From Verrucomicrobiia bacterium (lineage in GTDB: Bacteria > Verrucomicrobiota > Verrucomicrobiia > Verrucomicrobiales > DEV007): 34,378 nucleotides of DNA. Location: assembly GCA_020439995.1 (NCBI GenBank), contig JAGROY010000087.1, positions 1 through 34,378 on the forward strand. Direction: 5' to 3'. The translations under genes and the position numbers were made by a program. Positions 14,701 to 22,475 of the stretch are shown here, piece after piece (position 1 is the stretch's first letter; each line of letters opens with the position of its first letter). The notes under the pieces were generated by a model, which saw only the letters and a program-made list of their open reading frames with translations, was not told the DNA's origin and made no database searches.

Positions 14701-17577
14701 TTGACGACGGCTACAAATTCGCGACTGGCCCGCGTCGGTGTTGACGGTGAATTGGAGGCAGTAGTTGAAATCCCGGAACTCGAATTTTCCGAGACTCCTG
14801 ACGAAAATCGAATTCCCGACCACCTCGAATTGGATGTAGATCTCGGCGGTAATGTCACTTTCACCGCCTCAAATCTGGGGTCGTTCGCCATTGATGTCGA
14901 CGCGAAAACTTACACCGCCCTTGAACGATTCAGGGAAATAGATCAGGGATACGGATTTGCGATTGGCATAGATTCGCGGAGTCGTCCGGTAATTCGCTAT
15001 ATGGGACAGGACATCGGAGACAGATTCGATTGGCCCGTCGCCTTGAGTAATTTCTCAGAGACGGCCGCGATCGACGGCTATTTTACCAGCGATAGCGCAG
15101 GCGCCTATTGGAGCTCAGAACTTCAGGAATGGACATCTCTCCCCACTGGACGAGTGCTCGGGTGGGTCGATCACCGCACCACTACGGGTGAATCAACACC
15201 ATCGCTCGCTCTGGAGCAGCAGCTGAGCGATCTGGTGGTTCATGAATGGGGAGTGCAAGTCATGGGATCGAGCAGGGCAAAGGGGCCGCCATCGGGCAAC
15301 AATCCGAATCTGCTTGGCCCGCCGCAGGAGTTACTGGATGAATTGCCAGCGTTTGTTGAACGCCCTGAAACTGTCTACACGGACATTTTGAATCGAGGCT
15401 GGAGGAAACCAGTCGTTCATGTGTATGGCAGGGCAGGGCAGGAGTTGAAGCTCAAGGTAGAGACACCGACGGGTGTTCCATTTGCGTACTTCCCGTTGAA
15501 GCCTGAGTTCAGCTTCACTGCGGGCAGCGAGGTCGTCTTTCCGGATCGGATGATGAATGCCACCGGTTCCAGATTGACTGGTCTCGAATGGAACATGACT
15601 CTCAGCGACGAGCCGCCAGCGCTCAATGAAGTCGCAGCGGATCATTGGTGGAACTACTTGCGCGATGTTCCCGGCAGTTATCTCACAACCGCCAGCGGCA
15701 ACGAGCGATTCCTGTTTTACGAGGCAACGGCAAATGTTTCGTTTCCCCTGAAGCGCAAACTGGACGGCGAAGGACTGACCTTTGAATGGCTCGAATCACC
15801 ACCAGCGGACAGCGCGATGGCAAAGGAAGAATTTTCTCTACAGCCTTTGATTATCCTCAACGATCTCGGGAGCTATCGGATCGGTCGCCTGGCGGGTATT
15901 CCCTGGCGAGGAGGCGAAAAGCAAACGATCGATCTCGACGATCTTTACGGCGGTTCCCAAGAGGGCATTCTTCAAGTATGTCGGCAGCAATGGCAACGCG
16001 CCGGAATGACCCAGGCTGAGTCTGAAGCCATCGTCAATACATGGAAGCCGGACATTCTGGGGACTCAGGGGCTACTCTGTCTCTACACGGTGCCACGCTC
16101 CATTTATGACGCGATGTTCCCGATCACCATCGATCCGAAACCCGATCAACTCGTTCGCGTCGGCATGATCTTCGATCGCGTTGGCTATGAAGGCACGCAA
16201 CTGCAATCGCTGCCGCGCCTCACTCAGAAAATCGAGAGAATCTGTGCAGAGTTGAACTCACCTACTCACAGCGGGGAGCGGAATCAACAGGCCCGAGCAG
16301 AATTTTGCGCATTGAGAAACTTTTCCGAACCGCTCATCGCAACGAAGCTACAGTCGGAGAGTGCCTACAATGGCGCAGCCAAGCTTCTAGAGCAGTGGAG
16401 CGACGAGAAGTCGCAGACAACCCGGCAGCCCAACGATGCATCTGAACGGGGCCCGGGGGCCGAGTGGTTTCAGGCCCTCCCCTATGAATCCAGACCAACC
16501 CTTTTGAGTGATTCCTTACTCGAATCTACAGGGTACGCGTGGTTTCCGCCGTTCATTGCTGCTCATGATTCTTCAGTGCTCGGCAACACTCAATCATACA
16601 GGAAGCAACACGGATTCATGGAATTGAAAATCTGGTGGGATGAGGAATCCCAGTCCTTTTATCGTGCCCCCGGATCACTGGTGAAAATGATAAGGTTTCA
16701 GAATGCGCTCACCTTCGCAGAAGCGGAACGACTGTGCGCCCAGCGCTGGGGCCAGTGGTCGGATTCAGACAAACTGACAGTCGATGGCGATGACTTCATT
16801 GCATTCTTTGATCCTGGCGAAAACGAGTTGCACCTCCTGACAAAGCCCGTTCCCCGAGGTTCAGGCCGAACCAAAATCGTCCAGCCGATCGGAACCAAAA
16901 GCAGGTCGCAGAACTCGCCGCAGGGCTATATCGTCGACTATCAACGCTACTCTGCCATCACATCCGGTGAGTTGCGACTGCATCGCATCGGCAGCTGGGA
17001 TGAATTTGATTTGGAATCTTTCACCAGAATCGATTTCAAGACAGACGATGACTTCACTCCTAAACCTGAAAGACTCACTCACTTCGAGGCCCAGGTTCCA
17101 GTCTGGGGAGAATTGCAGATCAGCTTGAAAGCAGAAATCCCCAACCTGAACTCCTTCGTCTACGAGGTAGACAACAGTCGGTCTTACAAACAAGAAGACA
17201 AGGTCACGACTATCATTAATCCAGAAGATGAGAAGGTGATCGAGAGAATCAATGGTGGTAGAATCTGGGGAATCGACAGCGGTTGGCTCACGCGCAAGAA
17301 GCTGACAGAAATGGTAGACGCAAGAAACTGGGTCGCTACAGTATTGACCTCCATCGAACTGACCCTCGACGGCAAAACGATTACCGCCCCACCTGAAGCG
17401 ATGGCGAATCTGTTTGCCCCGCGACTGGAGGGCAGTGCATTCATTTCTCCAGACGCCAGAACCATTGTCCTCCAGATGAATGGCAGCGATGGCGCTGGCT
17501 CCTACGTGGTGCGATGGCTATTCGTCGATGGAGAATACCGCTGGCGGACTCGTCTGGATCCCGAATTGAACTGGTGA
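11761..17577 (+). CDS. Giant BlaR1/MecR1-type M56 zinc protease with very large extracytoplasmic C-terminal region
   Basis: 1938 residues, roughly three times the size of BlaR1. Residues 1-400 are the BlaR1-type core: membrane helices at about 18-42, 50-73, 176-197 and 376-396, and an M56 protease domain with HELAH at 276-280 and the third zinc ligand in REQCCDD (E317). A Pro/Ser-rich loop of about 100 residues separates helices 2 and 3. The C-terminal ~1,540 residues should lie outside the cytoplasm. They hold two similar propeller-like halves (about 415-776 and 805-1137), a domain opening with VVHEWG (from about 1158) and a last unassigned beta-rich part (about 1560-1938). I see no penicillin-binding sensor domain. 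By family analogy, an external signal would activate the protease, which inactivates the neighbouring repressor. Confidence 0.8.
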   Translation: MSTIDHWQFMETLAARISLTLFHSLWQGAMVGVIVMLLLALLRNRSSRARYAVSGAGMLALCILPVVTWIVLRLDPAETATFSTFEPAPAIATPDVTADGENASRSAQPLSPAISVGAIVTTLSEFESPGIPIGSGMPPRPGRTSSDLKESPGSARLAAVDRTSPLDEARQWLSNWSPWIAGFWSLGVAILGTRVCGAWFAASRLRRLGVFQAPQEWQQRLDQLATRMGICSAVALLESKMIDAPVVIGWLKPVVLTPIGMLTGMTVDQVNAIIAHELAHIRRHDYLVNLLQTIAETMLFYHPVVWWLSRRLRFEREQCCDDLAVEICGDRIGYAKALCMIEEQRATTQMALSAGERPLARRIFRLLGDRPADVSRAHLVGCIGVIALLLAGTLIWQQDSSGQEEAEDTADTASLYFDHHATGRENQIWRIDFVNGEEVKREMVMEVGGSSTSRLVNQRYVVSNDGMIVDLAERRILRHGEGSLRAITEEAVIIEKPHALGELVAFHLSTQTERPFLNLNEIKDPIRFVQESEENPQDPYGIVFSPSGKWSLALRQSGVSRALIHSEDKKSVPLPIQCSFETLIYSSNAYAPSPALWLDDERVLFAQTNSKLITANTNGEIEEIVNIPDLDPGEPADQSKVSLSYQLFRDPIGNVVYDAGHLGRFKIDVERKQWAPYSRFEAGHEFSKETWRNTVLRPEFQSYGTIVRYRDEVISQFSSTDAYFDDPNLSMVATDGYLAYVDEHDFLKCWNVHTREGCDLKGRTFKMNGGRLLGWVKTPIEKVTREEATNRPTRPFETFAKNLDASLFLEIGRLNEIRRYDFKDGHQIRDVLVSKTTGSGNLADGIIVNSRYFASNVGHVINLETGETTFEGPAGRRVGWDGDEIFCFRQPDDSAMNHLYAINVETGKERLVYAADQGLDYGALSPNARYFAYAEDPGETITIVRLRDGVKRVVRLDGEVQVSKQYGSKREVVWLDESHVLTTATNSRLARVGVDGELEAVVEIPELEFSETPDENRIPDHLELDVDLGGNVTFTASNLGSFAIDVDAKTYTALERFREIDQGYGFAIGIDSRSRPVIRYMGQDIGDRFDWPVALSNFSETAAIDGYFTSDSAGAYWSSELQEWTSLPTGRVLGWVDHRTTTGESTPSLALEQQLSDLVVHEWGVQVMGSSRAKGPPSGNNPNLLGPPQELLDELPAFVERPETVYTDILNRGWRKPVVHVYGRAGQELKLKVETPTGVPFAYFPLKPEFSFTAGSEVVFPDRMMNATGSRLTGLEWNMTLSDEPPALNEVAADHWWNYLRDVPGSYLTTASGNERFLFYEATANVSFPLKRKLDGEGLTFEWLESPPADSAMAKEEFSLQPLIILNDLGSYRIGRLAGIPWRGGEKQTIDLDDLYGGSQEGILQVCRQQWQRAGMTQAESEAIVNTWKPDILGTQGLLCLYTVPRSIYDAMFPITIDPKPDQLVRVGMIFDRVGYEGTQLQSLPRLTQKIERICAELNSPTHSGERNQQARAEFCALRNFSEPLIATKLQSESAYNGAAKLLEQWSDEKSQTTRQPNDASERGPGAEWFQALPYESRPTLLSDSLLESTGYAWFPPFIAAHDSSVLGNTQSYRKQHGFMELKIWWDEESQSFYRAPGSLVKMIRFQNALTFAEAERLCAQRWGQWSDSDKLTVDGDDFIAFFDPGENELHLLTKPVPRGSGRTKIVQPIGTKSRSQNSPQGYIVDYQRYSAITSGELRLHRIGSWDEFDLESFTRIDFKTDDDFTPKPERLTHFEAQVPVWGELQISLKAEIPNLNSFVYEVDNSRSYKQEDKVTTIINPEDEKVIERINGGRIWGIDSGWLTRKKLTEMVDARNWVATVLTSIELTLDGKTITAPPEAMANLFAPRLEGSAFISPDARTIVLQMNGSDGAGSYVVRWLFVDGEYRWRTRLDPELNW
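13003..15171 (+). repeat. Internal duplication in the M56 protein (two propeller-like halves)
   Basis: Residues about 415-776 and 805-1137 of the giant M56 protein are related copies in the same order. Matching landmarks include ALWLDDERVLFAQTNSKL with VVWLDESHVLTTATNSRL, NGEIEEIVNIPDLDPGE with DGELEAVVEIPELEFSE, GHLGRFKIDVERKQW with SNLGSFAIDVDAKTY, and GGRLLGWV with TGRVLGWV. The copies are diverged at nucleotide level, so this is an old duplication. The short strand-like units suggest beta-propellers, but the fold is inferred. Confidence 0.7.
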
Positions 17578-17633
17578 ACTCCAAGTGCGGGATCTGCCCC
17601 GGAGTAATTCTAAACCCATCGATCGAGTCCACG

Positions 17634-18413
17634 CTATTCCAGATGCTTGAGCGGATTGCGCCCGATCATCGGGTACTGTTCCAGGTCAACGACTGCACCG
17701 CTGATGGGGCCGAACTCGGCGCTGAGGAAGTGGATGACGGTGGAGGCGATCTCTTCCGGGGTGATGAGTCGGCGGGCGGGGGAATAGGCTACTGGGATTC
17801 GTGTCGGCCAGTTTTCTTCCATGCCTTGATCCATCCGACGTTGCTGCTCCTGCTTCGTCAACACCCAGCCTGGGTTCACCTGGTTTACACGAATTCCCCT
17901 GCGGTGCAGCGTGTCGCCAAGATTGCGCGTCAGGGTCTGCAGTCCGCCTTTTGAAATACTGTAAGGCAGCAGGTTCTCCTCGCCGCAGTAGGCGTTGACG
18001 GAACCGATGTTCACCACGGGTCCCTGCGATTTTTCGAGGTAGGGCAGTGCTTCTTTGATCAGGAACATTGGTGCCCGTGTGTTCACTGCAATGAAGCGGT
18101 CGAAGTGCTCAGTGGTGGTATCTTCGAGGTTCCCCTGAGCAACGATCGCGGCGTTGTTGACGAGTCCGTCGATGCTGCCAAACGCCGCGATCGCTGCGGC
18201 AATAATGCGTGCGGGCGCTGCGGTATCGGATAAATCATCCAGGTGCAGTGCCGCGGCCTCTCCCAGTTCCGCGCAGAGCGCTTCGCCCAGTTCGCGCTCG
18301 TCAAGTCCGTGGATCAGCACCCGGGCGCCTTCCGCGACGCATCTGCGCGCGATGGCTTCTCCAATTCCCATGGTGCTTCCGGTGACGATTATGGTTTTGT
18401 CTTTCAGTTTCAT
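17634..18413 (-). CDS. Short-chain dehydrogenase/reductase
   Basis: A 259-residue classical SDR. The nucleotide-binding motif is TGSTMGIG (11-18), NNAA is at 86-89, and the catalytic residues are S138, Y151 and K155 (YSISK). The NPGWV motif and total length are standard. Such enzymes oxidise or reduce alcohol/carbonyl groups with NAD(P)H; neither the substrate nor the preferred cofactor can be read from the sequence. It is convergent with the M56 gene (56 bases apart) and divergent from the HAD phosphatase gene with only 28 bases between the two start codons. Confidence 0.85.
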   Translation of the reverse strand: MKLKDKTIIVTGSTMGIGEAIARRCVAEGARVLIHGLDERELGEALCAELGEAAALHLDDLSDTAAPARIIAAAIAAFGSIDGLVNNAAIVAQGNLEDTTTEHFDRFIAVNTRAPMFLIKEALPYLEKSQGPVVNIGSVNAYCGEENLLPYSISKGGLQTLTRNLGDTLHRRGIRVNQVNPGWVLTKQEQQRRMDQGMEENWPTRIPVAYSPARRLITPEEIASTVIHFLSAEFGPISGAVVDLEQYPMIGRNPLKHLE

Positions 18414-18441
18414 CGTTGCTGTCTTGGTGTAGCATCCTGCT

Positions 18442-19110
18442 ATGGCTGAGACTCAAGTGAAAGCACTCATCTTCGATTTTGACGGGCTCATTGTCGATAC
18501 GGAAACAAGCATCTACACGGCTTGGAAGGAACTTTATGCCTCCCAGGGGCAGGAGTTGTCCCTGTCGGATTACGTCCGTTGTGTCGGTAGCACCTTTGCT
18601 CAGTACAATCCGCAGTCGGTGCTGGAGGAGCGTTGTGAGCATACCATCGAATGGGAACCGCTACTGGAGATCAAAGACGCCCGCATTCGTGTGCTGCTGG
18701 AGGGGCAACCCGCTCTGCCGGGAGTGGAGCAGCTTCTGCAAAGTGCTGACGAACATGGGATCCCGTGCGCGGTTGCGTCAAGCTCGGAGGCCAGTTGGGT
18801 CAAGCCGTGGCTGACAAAGCTGGGCCTGCTCGACGCCTTTGTCAGCATATCCACGCGTTGCCAGGGGCACACGCCGAAGCCAGCCCCCGATCTCTTCCTG
18901 AGCGCGGCGAAAGAGCTCAATGTTTCGCCAGCCGATGCTCTGGTCTTCGAGGATTCGTTCAATGGGCTGGCGGCCGCCGTGGCAGCAGGCGTGCCTTGCT
19001 GGATCGTTCCTAACATGGTGACCGAGGGCAGTGATTTCTCTGCCGCTCACCGCGTCCTGCGCTCGCTCGAAGAGGTGCATCTGCCCTCAGTCACGGTGGA
19101 TCGAAGATGA
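18442..19110 (+). CDS. HAD-superfamily phosphatase, beta-phosphoglucomutase-like
   Basis: 222 residues with all HAD motifs: motif I DFDGLIVDTE (nucleophile D12, D14), motif II ASSS (S113-115), motif III K146 in KPAPDLF and motif IV ED at 170-171 (EDSFNGL). The four-helix cap between motifs I and II and the GLIVDTE signature put it in the group of beta-phosphoglucomutase-like and phosphoglycolate phosphatase-like enzymes. It is likely to act on a small phosphorylated metabolite in the cytoplasm. It may be cotranscribed with hisF, which starts 39 bases further on, although no functional link to histidine synthesis is evident. Confidence 0.85.
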   Translation: MAETQVKALIFDFDGLIVDTETSIYTAWKELYASQGQELSLSDYVRCVGSTFAQYNPQSVLEERCEHTIEWEPLLEIKDARIRVLLEGQPALPGVEQLLQSADEHGIPCAVASSSEASWVKPWLTKLGLLDAFVSISTRCQGHTPKPAPDLFLSAAKELNVSPADALVFEDSFNGLAAAVAAGVPCWIVPNMVTEGSDFSAAHRVLRSLEEVHLPSVTVDRR

Positions 19111-19149
19111 CACTGGTAATGCGCCCGGTGCTGTGCATACGTTCACTGC

Positions 19150-19932
19150 ATGCTGACCAAGCGTATCATTCCCTGCCTCGATGTAACGGACGGCCGCGTC
19201 GTTAAAGGAACCAAATTCCTGGATCTTCGCGATGCTGGAGATCCGGTCGAAAGTGCTGTCGCCTATAATAACCAGGGCGCGGATGAATTGGTGTTTCTCG
19301 ACATCACGGCATCGTCGGACAATCGCAAGACCATGGTCGACGTGGTGCGGCGGACTGCTGAGCAATGCTTCATGCCGCTGACCGTCGGAGGCGGAATCCG
19401 CACCGTCGATGACATGCGTGAGATGCTGCTGGCCGGGGCCGACAAAGTGGGCGTCAACACTGCTGCCGTGAACCATCCAGACATCGTCTCCGAAGGAGCG
19501 ACGGCATTCGGACGACAGTGCATCGTGGTCGCCATCGACGCTAAGCGCAATCGAGATGCCGATGGAAATTTCGACGGCACCTGGCGCGTCTTCACCCACG
19601 GCGGGCGGAATCCTACCGAGCTGGATGCGGTCGAGTGGGCGCAGGAAGTCGAGCGTCGCGGCGCAGGAGAAATCCTCCTGACCAGCATGGACTCCGATGG
19701 AACAAAAGCCGGCTACGACATTGAACTCAATCGCGCCGTCAGCGAAGCAGTGCGCATTCCCGTGATCGCCAGCGGCGGTGCAGGAAATCTGGATCACATG
19801 GTCGACGTCCTGCGCGATGGAAAAGCAGACGCCGTCCTCGCCGCCAGCATTTTCCACTTTGGCGAATACTCAGTGGCCGATGTGAAGCGCTACCTTGCCG
19901 AGCATGGGCTTCCTGTGCGCACGCTGGCGTAG
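19150..19932 (+). CDS. hisF: Imidazole glycerol phosphate synthase, cyclase subunit HisF
   Basis: 260 residues, full length. It starts with the conserved RIIPCLDV, placing catalytic acid D11, and has the second catalytic acid D130 in VVAIDAK. The TVGGGIRT and ASGGAGN phosphate-binding loops of the (beta/alpha)8 barrel are intact. HisF joins ammonia made by HisH to PRFAR, giving imidazole glycerol phosphate and AICAR, a step linking histidine and purine synthesis. No other his gene is in the window, so the pathway is dispersed in this genome. The following gene begins 49 bases downstream and may share its transcript. Confidence 0.97.
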   Translation: MLTKRIIPCLDVTDGRVVKGTKFLDLRDAGDPVESAVAYNNQGADELVFLDITASSDNRKTMVDVVRRTAEQCFMPLTVGGGIRTVDDMREMLLAGADKVGVNTAAVNHPDIVSEGATAFGRQCIVVAIDAKRNRDADGNFDGTWRVFTHGGRNPTELDAVEWAQEVERRGAGEILLTSMDSDGTKAGYDIELNRAVSEAVRIPVIASGGAGNLDHMVDVLRDGKADAVLAASIFHFGEYSVADVKRYLAEHGLPVRTLA

Positions 19933-19981
19933 GCTCTCATTTGCTCAGTCACCGAGATCACTCCCGTCCCCAAATACCGCC

Positions 19982-20539
19982 GTGCCCTGGTTTATTCCGA
20001 TACTTATATTTTTCGCCCGTGTTTTTGATGTCTCTCTCGGCACCTTGAGGACCCTTCTCATGATCACTGGCCACCGTGCCTTGGCCGTCGTGCTCGGAGT
20101 CTTCGAAGTCACTGTCTGGATCTTTGCCGTTGGAGGCGCAGTAAAGTACTTGAACAACCCCTGGGCAGTGGTGGGGTACGCGAGCGGTTTTGGTGTGGGT
20201 GTACTGGTGGGGATGATGCTCGAAGAGAAGCTGGCGTTCGGCCATCGCATGGTGAGAGTGATCTCTAATCGTACCGATTTCGATGTTGCCACTTTGCTGC
20301 GTAAGGAAGGTTACCGAGTCACGCGCGTCGAAGGCAGCGGCATGTCTGGCCCCGTGGAAATCTCTTTTCTGGTGATCCGCCGTAAGCAACTTGGCCAGCT
20401 GCAGAAATTCATGAAAGAGCGGCTGCCCGAGGCGTTCCTTTCCATCGAACGGGTAGAGGTCGCCCAGAGCCTCCATCCGGTCACTGCCGAGTCGCGCTTT
20501 AGCCAGTCGCTGCTAGGAAGAATCGTTATCCGGAAGTGA
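19982..20539 (+). CDS. UPF0316 membrane protein (DUF5698-DUF2179)
   Basis: About 185 residues: three membrane helices in the first 85 residues (FARVFDVSLGTLRTLLMI is the family signature) and a soluble DUF2179-type domain afterwards. I choose GTG 19982, which starts the protein at VPWFIPILIFF just as relatives begin; upstream in-frame codons such as 19895 and 19904 lie within hisF and add sequence unlike the family. No ribosome site is obvious. The function of the family is unknown; the soluble part resembles domains attached to YitT-type membrane proteins. Confidence 0.8.
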   Translation: MPWFIPILIFFARVFDVSLGTLRTLLMITGHRALAVVLGVFEVTVWIFAVGGAVKYLNNPWAVVGYASGFGVGVLVGMMLEEKLAFGHRMVRVISNRTDFDVATLLRKEGYRVTRVEGSGMSGPVEISFLVIRRKQLGQLQKFMKERLPEAFLSIERVEVAQSLHPVTAESRFSQSLLGRIVIRK

Positions 20540-20832
20540 TTTTCCAATCTGGAACGATGGATGGCAGGGATGGCGGTTCCGCAGTTTTCCTCAGCTATTC
20601 GGCACCGAAGGAGAAATTGCAAAGCGAGTACAAGATGAAGCGGCGGCGTGATCGTTTTGAGCGGAAACTACGGGTCAGGTGATGGTGCCGCTTCTCAAGG
20701 CACACATACACATATGCATAGGAGGAGGATTCAAGGTGCCGTGGGGAAGGAGTCTGGCAAAGCCTGTATCCACTTGTTTCATCGCTCAGGAAACTTGCGC
20801 TTTAGCAGGATCGCGGCACATTCGCGGGAACT
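20540..20832. other. Intergenic region before lysA
   Basis: About 290 bases without a supported gene. A purine-rich AGGAGGAGG-like run near 20720 looks like a ribosome site, but no convincing reading frame follows it. The promoter of lysA should be here, though I cannot identify clear boxes or a lysine riboswitch-like structure. Confidence 0.4.
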
Positions 20833-22104
20833 ATGAGTCATTCTCACGCACCCAGTCTTCTCACTCGCCTTGCCGAAGAATACGGCACGCCCTTCTGGAT
20901 TTATGATGCCGGCGTTCTGCGCAGCCGGATCGGGAAGATCAAGGCGATCACTGACTCACCGAATGTGCAGGCCCGCTTTGCAATGAAGGCCTGTCCTGCC
21001 ACGCGGGTGCTTAAGGAAATGCTGGCGAATGATATCTGGATCGACTGTGTCTCCGGCAATGAAGTGCTGCGAGCTCTGCACGCGGGCTTTTCCTCCGGTA
21101 TGGACCCGGCGCGGATCTGTTTTACGGCAGATGTTTTTCGTGACAATGCTCTGCGGGTGGTGCTCGAAAACGGCATTCTGCCGAACGTGGGTTCGCCGGG
21201 GATGATCGCACAACTGGCGCAGGCCGGCTATCGCGGTGCCGTGTCCATTCGTGTGAATCCTGGATTCGGTCATGGTCACGTGAATGCCTGCGACACGGGT
21301 GGGCCGAGTTCCAAGCACGGTGTGTGGATTGATGATATCGCCCCGGTGGCGGAATCGGCAAAAGCAGCAGGCCTGACGGTAACGATGGTGCACGCGCACA
21401 TCGGCAGCGGGCCGCAATTCCAGGAGCTGTATGACAATCTGGGGCAGCTTGCTTCTGAGTTCGGCAAGTTGCTGCCACTCTTTCCTGAGATTCACGCCGT
21501 CTCCCTCGGCGGCGGAATTCCGCACGACTATCGCAATCCGGATGCCGAGTTCCCGCTAGAGAATCTTAAGTCGTTGTTCGCCGAATCGCAGCGCAAGTTG
21601 TCGGAGATCGCCGGGAGGACGATCCATCTCGAAATCGAACCGGGCCGTTTCTACGTTGCCCCGTCCGGGACACTCGTCGCACGTGTGACAGATGTTAAAT
21701 CGACGAACACCAATGCCAAGGGGCTGGGGGCTAAGTTCGCCATGATCGATGCTGGATTCGTCGATCTCGTTCGTCCGGCGATGTATGGTTCCTGGCATCG
21801 CATCGAAATCGTCGGCAAGGAAGGCCAGCCAACCGAGCCGATCGTCGTGGCAGGCCCGCTGTGCGAAAGCGGCGATGTCTTCACTCGCGACGATGCCGAA
21901 CTCCTTCAACCCCGGCAGCTTCCCACTCCTGCCGATGGCGACCTCATGACCATTCACGATGGCGGAGCCTACGGCTACTCCATGGCGTCGAACTACAATT
22001 CAATCGGTCGCGCACCCCAGCTCTGGCTGGAGGAGAACGGTGATGTCGAAGTGATGTCGCGCCGGGAAACATTGGACGATATTTTGATGCTGGAGAATAG
22101 CTGA
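20833..22104 (+). CDS. lysA: Diaminopimelate decarboxylase
   Basis: 423 residues of the alanine-racemase-fold PLP decarboxylases. K52 (FAMKAC) is the likely PLP lysine; HIGSG (189-193), GGGIP (226-230) and EPGRF (269-273) bind PLP phosphate and ring. CESGD (344-348) with GAYGYSMASNYN (378-389) is the diagnostic C-terminal signature of LysA, carrying the catalytic Cys and the Tyr of the partner subunit. It converts meso-diaminopimelate to L-lysine, the last step of lysine synthesis. The presence of CESGD argues against ornithine/arginine or carboxynorspermidine decarboxylases. It is followed after nine bases by a truncated VOC gene. Confidence 0.93.
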   Translation: MSHSHAPSLLTRLAEEYGTPFWIYDAGVLRSRIGKIKAITDSPNVQARFAMKACPATRVLKEMLANDIWIDCVSGNEVLRALHAGFSSGMDPARICFTADVFRDNALRVVLENGILPNVGSPGMIAQLAQAGYRGAVSIRVNPGFGHGHVNACDTGGPSSKHGVWIDDIAPVAESAKAAGLTVTMVHAHIGSGPQFQELYDNLGQLASEFGKLLPLFPEIHAVSLGGGIPHDYRNPDAEFPLENLKSLFAESQRKLSEIAGRTIHLEIEPGRFYVAPSGTLVARVTDVKSTNTNAKGLGAKFAMIDAGFVDLVRPAMYGSWHRIEIVGKEGQPTEPIVVAGPLCESGDVFTRDDAELLQPRQLPTPADGDLMTIHDGGAYGYSMASNYNSIGRAPQLWLEENGDVEVMSRRETLDDILMLENS

Positions 22105-22113
22105 CGTTGAGAA

Positions 22114-22314
22114 ATGTTCGCTGCTCCACGATTTGTGAACTTGGTTGTCATCCGGTCACAGGACATCGATCGAGCTGCTGCCTTTTACAATGCGATGGGA
22201 TTGCTCTTGGGGAAGCACGGTCACCGCACCGGGCCTGAACATTACTCGACGGAGGTCGGCGGGTTCGTTTTTGAGATTTACCCGCTTGGCCCGGGGTGCA
22301 GAGCCATGCGGTGA
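22114..22314 (+). pseudogene. Truncated VOC/glyoxalase-family gene, N-terminal half only
   Basis: The 66-residue frame starts with FVNLVVIRSQDIDRAAAFYN and continues through GPEHYSTEVGGFVFEIYP, which is the standard first half of a small glyoxalase/bleomycin-resistance (VOC) protein. Right after EIYPLGPG the homology stops and the frame ends at GCRAMR. A complete family member is about 115-130 residues, so the second beta-alpha-beta unit is missing. I could not find it in other frames of 22315-22475. The most likely reading is a gene cut by a deletion. It lies nine bases after lysA and could still be translated. Confidence 0.7.
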
Positions 22315-22475
22315 ATCAAAATGGAGAGACCAAGAGGTGAGCAAACGCCTGCTGCTGTGAATTAGATTGGAAACCACGTTCCACGGTTGAATGTTAGCAC
22401 AGGTGTAACGAATGCGGAGGGCCCGTTCGAACATTGCGGTTCGCGTTTCTGGCAGAACGTGCTATTCATCCGCCC

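Noticed and set aside
13864..14823. 319-codon open frame on the minus strand inside the M56 gene
   Set aside because: Antisense to the duplicated propeller-like region, whose conserved repeat landmarks are in the plus frame. No family resemblance and no start signals.
19087..19857. 256-codon open frame on the minus strand over hisF
   Set aside because: It is antisense to the highly conserved hisF gene; the translated sequence shows no domain.
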